Origin: an uncultured Bacteroidota bacterium
GTDB lineage: Bacteria > Bacteroidota > Bacteroidia > Flavobacteriales > Flavobacteriaceae
Direction: 5' to 3'
NCBI GenBank assembly: GCA_903920835.1
Contig: CAIXNQ010000091.1
Location: 1-19,684, forward strand
Length of the DNA stretch: 19,684 bases
Under the pieces are notes generated by a model. The model was not told the origin of the DNA. It did no database searches and saw only the letters and a program-made list of their open reading frames with translations. Shown here in pieces: positions 7,171 to 15,210 of this stretch. The first letter of the stretch is position 1, and each line of letters begins with the position of its first letter. The position numbers and the translations under genes are program-made.

Positions 7171-10100
7171 ATGAAAATGTTACATATCAAACATAAACTA
7201 AATATAGGTTTAATATTTTACCTATTAATTACTCAGAGTTGTTTGGCACAACTTGCAAATTTTTCATTAACGGTAACTCACACTAACGAGACTTGTACTG
7301 CAAATGGTTCTTTGATATTTAATGTTACAAATACTACTGCTGGTGCTCAAATTGTCTATACAGTCTATCGGCTTTCAAATTTAACTTCTCCTTTAACCAA
7401 TCAAACTGGCACTACTTTTAATGGTTTAGTAGCAGATGACTATAAAGTTATAGCTACTCAAACATTAGGCAATTTGTCTAATACCCAAGAACAAAACGTT
7501 ACCATTACAAGTTCAGTAGTGTTGTTAAGTTATCAGCTCATTGGTAAAGACGAAGTTTGTGGTAATGATGGTAAAATTACTGTTAATACTACTAGTGGTT
7601 CACCAGTAAATTACGAAATTATATTAGGTCCAATATTAAAACCATTGCAAACTTCAAATATTTTTACGGGTCTAAAAGCAGGACTTTATAATGTTAGGGT
7701 TCATGATGCCTGTGGAGAAGCACTTGTACAAACTTTTACATTAGCTTATTCACCTTCTGATTTATCAAATAATATTCAAACCTTTATTAATCCTATTGAT
7801 TGTAATCATTCTACCTTTTATTTAGCAATCTCTAGTGGTACAGGAGGTTTGATTTCTTATCCGCTCCAAATGCAACTTACACTCCAACCACCATCTGGAA
7901 ATTTACAAATATATAATCAAACTATAAACGATGGAAATTATATCACTCAAAACATTTCCCTTTCTGGAAACCAAGTATATTCTTACTCAGTTATCATAAC
8001 TGATTTTTGTGGTAAATCAGCAACATCTTCTGGATCTGTAATTAACCCCGCAGCAACTCCGCCAGATATAATTTCAATTGATCTCAAATGTACAACAACT
8101 TCATTAGAAGCGCAAAATGCGCAAAGTGCTACGATTACTGTAGCTCCTTCAACTTTTAATAATCAACTACCTTACTCGTTTTCTACTAGTGCCTCTGGCT
8201 TTTTAGAAGTAAATAATGTTCCTTATGGTGTTTACACTGTTGTAGTTGTAGATATATGTGGTGTTTCTCATACAATTACAAGGAAATTTGACCCACCAAA
8301 TAGCTCAATTAATCCACAAATTATAGAAGGATGTGCTTTGAATGTAGGCACTATTTTAATAGCTCCTTCTGTTGGAATTCAGAGTATAGTTTTAATTAAT
8401 GCCCCAATTAATTACTCAGGAAACTTGCCTTTAGATTTAACAAATATGATTAATCCTACAAATAATAACAGTTTGTCAATGGGTAATTTGCCTATAGGTT
8501 CCTATACTTTTCAAACTATAGATACTTGCGGAAATAATAACAATGTTAGTGTAAACATTGATGGATATCAAGAAACTACTGATTATACAGTATTCCCTCA
8601 TTGTGGTTCGTTTGATTTGCAACTTAATCATACAAGCAATGGTCCTGGTGCTATTTTTTGTTTACAAAAACTCAATACAATAACAAATGAATGGTGTCAT
8701 CCGCAAACAGGAGTAGCTTATCTAATTGGAGACAATCTAGATAGCAGTAATTCACTATTATTACAGAACAATGTTATAAATTATAACTTAGCATTTATTG
8801 GTAAGTTTAGAATTGTAAAATCGAGTGTTGTTTTTGGATCTACAAGTACTAGTGAAATATGTAACAATACTATTAAAGAATTTGAATTTTTTGGAGCACC
8901 AAAAATTAATGATATATATAGCTTTAACTGCAATAATAGTTCACTAAATGTTTTTGTAGATGCTATCGGAATTGCTCCACTGCATTATGAAATTAGAGAG
9001 AAAAACGGTGTTCCATTTTATGTAAACAATGGAACAGTTAGCAACTTTAATGGTCTATCTCCGGGGATTTATAAATTTAGAGTTACTGATTCTTGTGGGA
9101 ATTTTGTTAATAGTTACCACGATATTTCTGTACAATATCCATTATCGTTATCAAATTCTAACTTTTGTCCAGGACAAAATGCATATTTGTCGGTTCAAAA
9201 CTTTCAGTTTTTGACTTATCGTTGGTGGGAACAAAATCATCCAGCTAATTATTTAAGCAATACAAATGTTTTGAATTTTCCTTCCTTTAATCCAGCTACG
9301 CAAGCAGGTAATTATCATATAACCATCACTTTTCCTAATGGAAGTACATGTCCAAATTTTAGTATGAATTATGTTGTTTCTTCCAATACTGCTCCACCTA
9401 ATGCTGGTTTAGACAATACTAATACTTCATTTTGTGGTTCTAACGGCACTTTAAATTTGAATACATTATTGGTAGCTCCTTTTGATACGGGTGGCACTTG
9501 GCAGGAAATTACTTCGAGCGGTTCATTAACTAATAATTTATGGAATTCTACTTCTGCACCAACTGGAATTTATAAATTCAAATATACGGTTTCGGGCTAT
9601 TGCAATTTGTCTGACGATGCCATGGTTTCAGTAGAATTAAGAGAAGTTCCATCAGCACCTATAATTACTGGAACAAATGCTTTATGCGAAAGTCAAACTT
9701 TGCAACTTTATGCAAGTGCTGCTGCAAATTCAATTTTTTCTTGGACGGGACCTGCAAACTTTTCATCAACAGATCAAAATCCAGCGTTGAATAATATTAC
9801 TAGTCAAAACACTGGTTTATATAAAGTAAAAGTTGCTTTAAACGGTTGTGAATCTTTAATATCCAATTATCCTGTAGTAGTAAATAAAAATCCTCAATTT
9901 GCAATAAATAGCTATTGTGATGGCAATGTTTATAAAGTTGAAGCAACGCCTTTGTCTAATTCTTTTCTTGTAAATAATGCTATATTTAACTGGTCTGGAC
10001 CTGACGGCTATGTAAGTCACGAAAATCCGATTGATTTAACACGAAAGCCTAAAGGAATTTATGATCTTGAAATAATACTTCAGACTACTAATTGCTCAAA

Positions 10101-10389
10101 TTCACAACCAATTACTATTGGTTCTAATTTATGTGACATTCAAAAAGGGATCTCTGCAAACACCGATGGAAATAACGACGATTTTGATTTGACTGCTTTA
10201 AAAGTAATCCCAAAATTTGAAATCTACAATCGATATGGTGTTCTGGTTTTTAATCAAGATGGCTATACCAAACAGTGGCATGGTCAAGACAACAGTGGTA
10301 ATCAACTGCCAACTGGAACATATTATTATTTTTTTGTTACTGAAAGTAACGAAGCAAAAACTGGTTGGATTTATGTAAGCAAAGACTAA
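7171..10389 (+). CDS. Large secreted surface protein with T9SS type B sorting domain
   Basis: A 1072-residue exported protein. Residues 1-26 are a signal peptide with probable cleavage in CLA/Q. Residues about 35-655 hold repeated SprB-like beta modules: an opening C.a.G.i.v.v strand, a glycine turn such as FNGLSPGIYKFRV, and an ending DxCG. That motif occurs five times (DACG 179, DFCG 278, DICG 361, DTCG 451, DSCG 640). Residues about 660-985 resemble Ig/PKD-like modules with FSWTGP and FNWSGP. Residues about 989-1072 match the type B T9SS C-terminal domain (gliding-motility-associated type): CDIQKGISANTDGNND, FEIYNRYGVLVFN, QWHGQDNSG, LPTGTYYYFF and GWIYVSKD. The protein should cross the inner membrane by Sec and the outer membrane by T9SS. 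Asn, Ser and Thr are very abundant, as in adhesins. The ligand is unknown; no enzyme domain is seen. Confidence 0.88.
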   Translation: MKMLHIKHKLNIGLIFYLLITQSCLAQLANFSLTVTHTNETCTANGSLIFNVTNTTAGAQIVYTVYRLSNLTSPLTNQTGTTFNGLVADDYKVIATQTLGNLSNTQEQNVTITSSVVLLSYQLIGKDEVCGNDGKITVNTTSGSPVNYEIILGPILKPLQTSNIFTGLKAGLYNVRVHDACGEALVQTFTLAYSPSDLSNNIQTFINPIDCNHSTFYLAISSGTGGLISYPLQMQLTLQPPSGNLQIYNQTINDGNYITQNISLSGNQVYSYSVIITDFCGKSATSSGSVINPAATPPDIISIDLKCTTTSLEAQNAQSATITVAPSTFNNQLPYSFSTSASGFLEVNNVPYGVYTVVVVDICGVSHTITRKFDPPNSSINPQIIEGCALNVGTILIAPSVGIQSIVLINAPINYSGNLPLDLTNMINPTNNNSLSMGNLPIGSYTFQTIDTCGNNNNVSVNIDGYQETTDYTVFPHCGSFDLQLNHTSNGPGAIFCLQKLNTITNEWCHPQTGVAYLIGDNLDSSNSLLLQNNVINYNLAFIGKFRIVKSSVVFGSTSTSEICNNTIKEFEFFGAPKINDIYSFNCNNSSLNVFVDAIGIAPLHYEIREKNGVPFYVNNGTVSNFNGLSPGIYKFRVTDSCGNFVNSYHDISVQYPLSLSNSNFCPGQNAYLSVQNFQFLTYRWWEQNHPANYLSNTNVLNFPSFNPATQAGNYHITITFPNGSTCPNFSMNYVVSSNTAPPNAGLDNTNTSFCGSNGTLNLNTLLVAPFDTGGTWQEITSSGSLTNNLWNSTSAPTGIYKFKYTVSGYCNLSDDAMVSVELREVPSAPIITGTNALCESQTLQLYASAAANSIFSWTGPANFSSTDQNPALNNITSQNTGLYKVKVALNGCESLISNYPVVVNKNPQFAINSYCDGNVYKVEATPLSNSFLVNNAIFNWSGPDGYVSHENPIDLTRKPKGIYDLEIILQTTNCSNSQPITIGSNLCDIQKGISANTDGNNDDFDLTALKVIPKFEIYNRYGVLVFNQDGYTKQWHGQDNSGNQLPTGTYYYFFVTESNEAKTGWIYVSKD

Positions 10390-10412
10390 AACTCTTTTGT
10401 TCAATTAAATTT

Positions 10413-10452
10413 AAAAAAAAGGAGCAACAATGAATTTTGTTGCTCCTTTTTT
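10413..10452. terminator. Bidirectional terminator after the surface-protein gene
   Basis: GGAGCAACAA (10421-10430) pairs perfectly with TTGTTGCTCC (10437-10446) around the loop TGAATT. Eight A lie before the stem and six T after it, so it can stop transcripts from both sides. It begins 24 bases after the surface-protein stop and lies downstream of the convergent permease gene. Confidence 0.9.
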
Positions 10453-10543
10453 ACATCAATATTTTTTTTATAAATCTAAAGTTTAACACTACAGTTATTT
10501 TATATTTAAAAAAGTAATCTTAAAAAAAAGGAAATAAATCACA

Positions 10544-10621
10544 ATGCTTACTGACGGCAACGGGAAACTTCCTGATGGCGTGTGGCAATTGCCTGAATTG
10601 CTTAGAGATGACAAGAGTTAA
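10544..10621 (+). other. Orphan 25-codon reading frame or gene remnant
   Basis: An ATG-to-TAA frame encodes MLTDGNGKLPDGVWQL plus nine more residues. It ends two bases before the stop codon of the convergent permease. Its base composition is clearly less AT-rich than the flanking spacer and the peptide looks protein-like (Gly, Pro, Trp, charged residues). An in-frame TAA lies four codons upstream, so it does not continue leftward. It may be a small gene or the tail of a lost gene. I recognise no family. Confidence 0.3.
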
Positions 10622-10623
10622 AG

Positions 10624-11859
10624 CTACTCAAACCGCAATGCTTTCGAAGGGGTAACTTTAGTAATAATATAGGACGGAATCAAAAGAAAAAGTAGCGTTA
10701 TCAAAGCGGTGCCTATGTTAAGAAGTAAGAAATAGCCCCAATCGAGTGCAACTGGTGCAACATTGACATAATAATTCTCGGGCGGGAGTTTAATAACACT
10801 AAAGTATTTTTGGATTAAAAGTAAACCAATCCCGATGATGTTGCCCCACAGCATTCCATTCAATATAATATTTGATGCGTTAATGAGAAATATATTTCTA
10901 ATTGTCCAGTTTGTTGCGCCCAGCGCTTTGAGAATCCCAATCATTTGGGTGCGCTCCAGAATAATAACCAATAATGCTACAATTATATTGATAGTTGCAA
11001 CAAGAATCATAATTATGAGGATGGTCAAAATATTGAAATCAAAAAGCTGCAACCAGTCAAAAATATTTTGATATTTATCTATAATTGTCTTAGTGTCGAG
11101 CGAAGAATTAGTTTGTTGATAAACCTCTTTTCCTTTTTGTATAATCAAACTGAAATCGTCAATAAAAACTTCAAAATTCCCTATTTGATCTGCGTTCCAA
11201 TGGTTAATTTTTTGAACATGGCGAATATCGCCAATCAAAAACATGGCGTCAAACTCTTGAAATCCGGAATTATAAATCCCCACAATTTTAAAAACGCGCA
11301 GGTTGGGCAATTGATTGGCTTCTTTTTTCATAAAGAAAGTCGGACAATTATTTCCTAATTTCAAATTGAGTCTGTTTGCCAAATATTGTGAAATTAAAAC
11401 TTCTTGATTCAAATTATTTGAAACCACAGGAAGTCGTCCTTCAACCAGAAATTCATTGAGGTTTTTCCAATCGTAATCTTTGCCAACGCCTTTAAAAATA
11501 ATACCTTCAAAACTGGTTGCTGTTCTGATTATTCCTGCTTTGGTCGCCACTGCTTGAATGTGGCTAATGCCTGAAATATTTTTAAACCTTGGATAAAAAT
11601 CTTGATGAATAGCAATTGGGTCAACAGAAACTTTGGATTGATTGTCGTTATATTTTGAAATTGTGATGTGCCCGTTAAATGCCGATATTTTATCTCTAAT
11701 TTTCTGTTGAAGTCCGATTCCGGTGGCGACAGAAATTATCATCATTACCATTCCGATGGCAATAGCAGTAATCGCAATTTTTATTATTGGTGCAGAAACA
11801 CTACTTTTATAGTCTTTTGAAGAGCGCAATCGATTGGCAATAAAATAGGCTAGGTTCAA
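10624..11859 (-). CDS. FtsX/LolE-type ABC transporter permease (start probably TTG at 11859)
   Basis: Membrane subunit of a MacB/LolCDE-type ABC system, related to the permeases that release lipoproteins from the inner membrane. The order is a short cytoplasmic N-terminus (LNLAYFIANRL), TM1 (IAITAIAIGMVMMIISVATG), a large periplasmic domain beginning GLQQKIRDKISAFNGHI, then three C-terminal helices. ILERTQMIGILKALGAT between TM2 and TM3 is the FtsX-family coupling motif. The longest frame starts with ATG at 11928 (434 residues), but a near-perfect promoter lies inside its first codons. From memory, homologues begin at the equivalent of residue 24. I therefore prefer the TTG at 11857-11859, giving 411 residues and no overlap with the divergent gene. 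No ATPase partner gene is adjacent. The name LolC or LolE cannot be decided from this sequence. Confidence 0.85.
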   Translation of the reverse strand: MNLAYFIANRLRSSKDYKSSVSAPIIKIAITAIAIGMVMMIISVATGIGLQQKIRDKISAFNGHITISKYNDNQSKVSVDPIAIHQDFYPRFKNISGISHIQAVATKAGIIRTATSFEGIIFKGVGKDYDWKNLNEFLVEGRLPVVSNNLNQEVLISQYLANRLNLKLGNNCPTFFMKKEANQLPNLRVFKIVGIYNSGFQEFDAMFLIGDIRHVQKINHWNADQIGNFEVFIDDFSLIIQKGKEVYQQTNSSLDTKTIIDKYQNIFDWLQLFDFNILTILIIMILVATINIIVALLVIILERTQMIGILKALGATNWTIRNIFLINASNIILNGMLWGNIIGIGLLLIQKYFSVIKLPPENYYVNVAPVALDWGYFLLLNIGTALITLLFLLIPSYIITKVTPSKALRFE

Positions 11860-11882
11860 ACTGAATGTTTTTGAATTTGTCA

Positions 11883-11911
11883 CAAAGATACACAAAGTTT
11901 TTTGCCACCAA
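11883..11911 (-). promoter_or_regulatory. Bacteroidota promoter for the permease gene
   Basis: On the minus strand TTG (11909-11911), an 18-base spacer and TATCTTTG (11883-11890) match the TTG / TAnnTTTG promoter consensus. The -7 box ends 23 bases before the TTG codon at 11859, leaving room for a short leader. This is the best promoter match in the window. Confidence 0.65.
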
Positions 11912-11944
11912 TTGTACTGTTTTTTCAAATTTAATTCCTTTTTT

Positions 11945-13231
11945 ATGAAAAAATTAAATCAAAATTGTTTGATATTACTTGGGTTTTTAATGTTTTCATT
12001 GTCTTGTGGCAATGCAAAAATAGTTTCATCGACTATTTCAAAAGAAGAAAGTACAAAAGCAAAAAAAAACAATTTATTAGCAATCAAAACGGGAGCAGAT
12101 AATTATGAAATCTATTTGCCTTTATTAAAAGATAAAAAAGTTGGAATAGTAACTAATCAAACAGGAATAGTTAACTATCAGGGACTAGAGACTATTTATA
12201 TTCAAGATCCAAGACAAAAACCAGTAACCAGAATTAAAAACAAAACAATCTCAATAGTCGATTATTTAATTGGTAGAGAGGTTAGCCTAATTAAAATCTT
12301 CGCTCCAGAACACGGTTTTCGAGGCACTGCCGATGCTGGCGAACATATTGTTGACGGCAAAGATACCAAAACTGGTCTGCCAATTATTTCGCTTTATGGC
12401 ACTAATAAAAAACCAAAACCAGACCAAATTGCTGGAATCGACATCATGATTTTTGATTTGCAAGATGTCGGAGTTCGGTTTTATACTTATATTTCTACGT
12501 TGCATTACATCATGGAAGCTTGTGCAGAAAACAAAATTGAATTGATTGTTTTAGACCGTCCAAACCCCAACGGAGCAATTGTTGATGGACCAGTTTTAGA
12601 AAAAGAGTTTACGAGTTTTGTAGGAATGCACCCAATTCCTGTGCTTCACGGAATGACCATTGGCGAATATGCTCAAATGATTAATAGCGAAAAGTGGCTC
12701 AAAGACGGCGTTCAATGTCAGTTGACAGTAATTCCGTGTTTGAATTATAATCGTAAAATGAATTATAGTTTGCCCGTTAAACCTTCTCCAAATTTACCAA
12801 ACGACCAATCGGTTAATCTATATCCGAGTTTGTGTTTGTTTGAAGGAACAAACATTAGCATAGGTCGAGGCACAGAAATGCAGTTTCAGATTTATGGTGC
12901 ACCTTCATTGCCTAAAAGTGATTTTAGCTTCACGCCACTTCCTAATTTAGGGGCAAAAGAACCCTTATATAAAGACCAAATTTGTAACGGAGAAGATTTA
13001 AGAAAAGTTGAAAAAGTAGCATGTTTGGAATTGAAATGGTTGATAAAAGCTTATAAAACTACTTCAAATAAAGCTACTTTTTTTAATACATTCTTTACGA
13101 AACTCGCAGGAACAAAACAGCTTCAAGAACAAATTGAAACTGGAACATCAGAAGCTGAAATCAGGAAAAGTTGGAAAAAGGGAATTGCTGCTTTTCTTGA
13201 ATTAAGAAAAAAATACTTACTTTATAATTAA
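11945..13231 (+). CDS. namZ: Exo-beta-N-acetylmuramidase NamZ (DUF1343, GH171), lipoprotein-like
   Basis: NamZ-type enzymes remove N-acetylmuramic acid from the non-reducing end of peptidoglycan fragments, for cell-wall turnover and recycling. The family signatures are all present: KKVGIVTNQTGI, IFAPEHGFRG (Glu122-His123), DLQDVGVRFYTYISTLHY, LDRPNPNG, GMHPIPVLHGMTIGEYAQMI, PVKPSPNLPN and GTNISIGRGTE. A C-terminal RKKYLLY end shows that the gene is complete at 428 residues. I chose the ATG at 11945 and not 11912 because MKKLNQNCLILLGFLMFSLS followed by Cys21 forms a lipoprotein-type signal. The -3 residue is Ser, so the lipobox is not ideal. It probably sits in the outer membrane or periplasm. 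The gene is divergent from the permease. No good promoter match is seen on this strand. Confidence 0.9.
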   Translation: MKKLNQNCLILLGFLMFSLSCGNAKIVSSTISKEESTKAKKNNLLAIKTGADNYEIYLPLLKDKKVGIVTNQTGIVNYQGLETIYIQDPRQKPVTRIKNKTISIVDYLIGREVSLIKIFAPEHGFRGTADAGEHIVDGKDTKTGLPIISLYGTNKKPKPDQIAGIDIMIFDLQDVGVRFYTYISTLHYIMEACAENKIELIVLDRPNPNGAIVDGPVLEKEFTSFVGMHPIPVLHGMTIGEYAQMINSEKWLKDGVQCQLTVIPCLNYNRKMNYSLPVKPSPNLPNDQSVNLYPSLCLFEGTNISIGRGTEMQFQIYGAPSLPKSDFSFTPLPNLGAKEPLYKDQICNGEDLRKVEKVACLELKWLIKAYKTTSNKATFFNTFFTKLAGTKQLQEQIETGTSEAEIRKSWKKGIAAFLELRKKYLLYN

Positions 13232-13258
13232 TTTTAGGAAATCCAAGATTAAAAAACT

Positions 13259-13305
13259 CCTACTTTTTCTCGACTGACAATAACTTCATCTTTAGAAAAA
13301 GTAGG
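13259..13305. repeat. Perfect 12-base inverted repeat after namZ
   Basis: CCTACTTTTTCT (13259-13270) and AGAAAAAGTAGG (13294-13305) are separated by 23 bases. No T run follows on either side, so it is a weak candidate for the namZ transcript end. TCTCGA at 13269 and TCGAGA at 13321 could form an alternative pairing. Confidence 0.5.
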
Positions 13306-13502
13306 TACAACTATTTTCAATCGAGAGTTTCTTTTAGGAATCTATTCCTTAAAATGATTTAGTCGTATTGATGTATTGCAATTAACATTAAAATCTTAAG
13401 CTTGTTCAAAAAGTTCTAAAATCGTATCAATTATATAATTTAGATAGTAGAATTTGCTTTTTTTTGATTAAATTAGTCTTTTTTGAATCTCGTTTTTAGT
13501 GC

Positions 13503-14123
13503 TTATTTACAGGTTGCTGCGGCTTGAACAGCACGTTCTAATCCCCAACTAGGGTGAAAAGGGGTTTCTGGTTTTTCGTTTTTGAACAAATCTATAGAAC
13601 GTTGCATTTCTTTACATAAGGGTTTGGTGTCAATTCCTGTCCATTTGGCACCGCCCATCTGAAATTCTGCTTTACCAAAAACTACTCTAGGATTATTTGG
13701 TGCAATTGCTTCGGCTTTGCCATACATTTCCATAGTTGGTCCAGAAAGTTTCATTCCATTGGTCATTGGGTCAAACACTATCCAGGCAGTGTTGATTAAT
13801 GCTTGCATCACATAGAGCTCAGCGTTTTTCTGGTCTTTGCCCATTTCGATGTCGAGTGCTTTTTGAGATTTGTTGAGCAATGCGCTCATTTTGTCTTTGT
13901 CTTGAATGCCAAAAGCTGCTGTAGTATTAACCAAAGCTACATAATAATTAGGCAACCAACTGTTTTTTTCGGCAGCGGCAATGCGTTCAAATAAATCCGA
14001 TGCTTCATTGGTTTTGCCATCTTTCCAAAGCCCTATCGCTTTTCTCATTCCTTGTTCAAACTGACTTTGGGCAAAGCTTATTCCTGCCACAAAAAGTACT
14101 ACGAGTGTAATTGTTTTTTTCAT
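13503..14123 (-). CDS. Exported TPR-like protein of unknown function
   Basis: A 206-residue protein with a clear signal peptide (MKKTITLVVLFVAGISFAQ, cleaved after the Ala before Gln). The mature part is helical and resembles tetratricopeptide repeats: QFEQGMRKAIGLWKDGKTNEASDLFERIAA near residues 21-50, then LLNKSQKALDIEM and AELYVMQALINTA. No catalytic motif is visible. TPR-like folds usually bind other proteins, so a scaffold or chaperone role in the periplasm is possible but is inference only. It looks monocistronic, with gaps of 271 bases downstream and 295 bases upstream. The upstream gap has a TATTTTTG on the minus strand (14258-14265), 134 bases before the start and without a matching -33 element. 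Confidence 0.75.
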   Translation of the reverse strand: MKKTITLVVLFVAGISFAQSQFEQGMRKAIGLWKDGKTNEASDLFERIAAAEKNSWLPNYYVALVNTTAAFGIQDKDKMSALLNKSQKALDIEMGKDQKNAELYVMQALINTAWIVFDPMTNGMKLSGPTMEMYGKAEAIAPNNPRVVFGKAEFQMGGAKWTGIDTKPLCKEMQRSIDLFKNEKPETPFHPSWGLERAVQAAATCK

Positions 14124-14418
14124 TTTTTTTGAATTGATAAAATTATTGTTAGTAAATTAAAAATTATCCGCCGGTTAAAACGGTCAATAAAAGTAATACA
14201 AAATGAAGAATAAAAAAACAATTCGAATCATTTTATAGTTACTATGAATTGAGTGGACAAAAATAGCATTTTAGAATACTCAGCTAAATAAAGTTTTGCT
14301 GAAATTTATTATTTTAATGACGAATTGTTGAATTTAATATATAAAAGATAAAGATTTGATTTAAAATAATTTTAATTATCTGTTTAAAATAATATTCGAG
14401 AGTTTTAGAAGACAATTT

Positions 14419-15099
14419 TTATTCTTTCACTACTATTATACTTGCTTTAAAACCTGTAGCAAGATTCCACATATTGGTAGCTATTAAATTACCTTCGTTA
14501 TCATAGACTTGAAACTGCGCAGTGTTTGGTCCTACTTGACCTTGACTCAATGCTTCAAATTCAATTTTATTAAAACCAGGTTGCAAGTCTATTTTGAATC
14601 CGTTGAAGTCATAATCAAGAACAACTCTAGAGACAATTATTTTTCCGTTGACATAAACTCTAATATCATCTCCATCGACTTCGCCAAAGTCTCGATATTT
14701 TACATATACTGATTTAGCTTTTGATTTAAAATCGCCAAGGTATTGATTTCCTCTAACTACTTTAAAATCTTCAGATACTTGACCATGTGAAGGAGCTTTT
14801 AGTTTTTTTTCAACTTCTGAGCCAGGTTTGATAAAATCAGTCGTTGCTGTCATATTGATTTTAGAACTGGCACCAATTTCAAATTTGTTTTTTGGGGCTG
14901 GTTTTCCATCAAATAGCGAAGGAATTGGAGCTGCTGCAAAAGGAGAAGGTTTAGCAAATACTGATGAACTACTCTTTTCAGGAACTAGAGGTTTAGCTGC
15001 TGGAGGTACATTGAAAGTAGTTTTATTAAGTTCCTTTTGCGCTTGAATAAGAACCGAAAACAATAAACATATAAATGTAAACAAATGTTTTGTAATCAT
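14419..15099 (-). CDS. Exported protein of unknown function, Pro/Ser-rich linker + beta domain
   Basis: A 226-residue protein that I do not recognise. Residues 1-20 are a signal peptide (TFICLLFSVLIQAQ). Residues about 28-70 are a low-complexity linker rich in Pro, Ala and Ser (VPPAAKPLVPEKSSSSVFAK, then further Ala-Pro repeats). Residues about 80-226 look like one or two beta-sandwich units, with strands VYVKYRDFG, IRVYVNGKIIVSRVVLD, FKIDLQPGFNKIEFEAL, TAQFQVYDNEG and FKASIIVVKE. The pattern (DDIRVYVNG, then a functional-group-free strand run) resembles a carbohydrate- or protein-binding beta domain, but this is a shape argument only. No sorting domain for T9SS and no lipobox are present, so it should remain in the periplasm. 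Confidence 0.7.
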   Translation of the reverse strand: MITKHLFTFICLLFSVLIQAQKELNKTTFNVPPAAKPLVPEKSSSSVFAKPSPFAAAPIPSLFDGKPAPKNKFEIGASSKINMTATTDFIKPGSEVEKKLKAPSHGQVSEDFKVVRGNQYLGDFKSKAKSVYVKYRDFGEVDGDDIRVYVNGKIIVSRVVLDYDFNGFKIDLQPGFNKIEFEALSQGQVGPNTAQFQVYDNEGNLIATNMWNLATGFKASIIVVKE

Positions 15100-15210
15100 G
15101 ACAAATTTATTCTTTAAGGACGGCTAAAGTATTAAATTTCAAAATGGTTATTTCCTAAATATTTTATAAATTTAATTGTCAAAGTTGGTACTTTAATTTT
15201 AAAATAAATT

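Noticed and set aside
7231..7248. Lipobox-like TQSC in the surface-protein signal
   Set aside because: Positions -3 to -1 (Thr, Gln, Ser) do not fit a lipobox well, and CLA/Q is a normal signal peptidase I site. A T9SS type B protein also need not be lipidated at its N-terminus.
10198..10404. Minus-strand frame opposite the sorting domain of the surface protein
   Set aside because: It lies wholly opposite a strongly supported domain, resembles no family and crosses the end of the real gene; it is a shadow.
11068..11358. Plus-strand frame of about 96 codons inside the permease gene
   Set aside because: It is the complement of the permease's conserved periplasmic domain and has no start signals of its own.
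11912..11944. Upstream ATG of the namZ frame (11 extra residues)
   Set aside because: The extra residues (MYCFFKFNSFF) spoil the signal peptide; MKKLNQNCL at 11945 gives a normal Lys-Lys n-region and hydrophobic core. It also overlaps the permease promoter.
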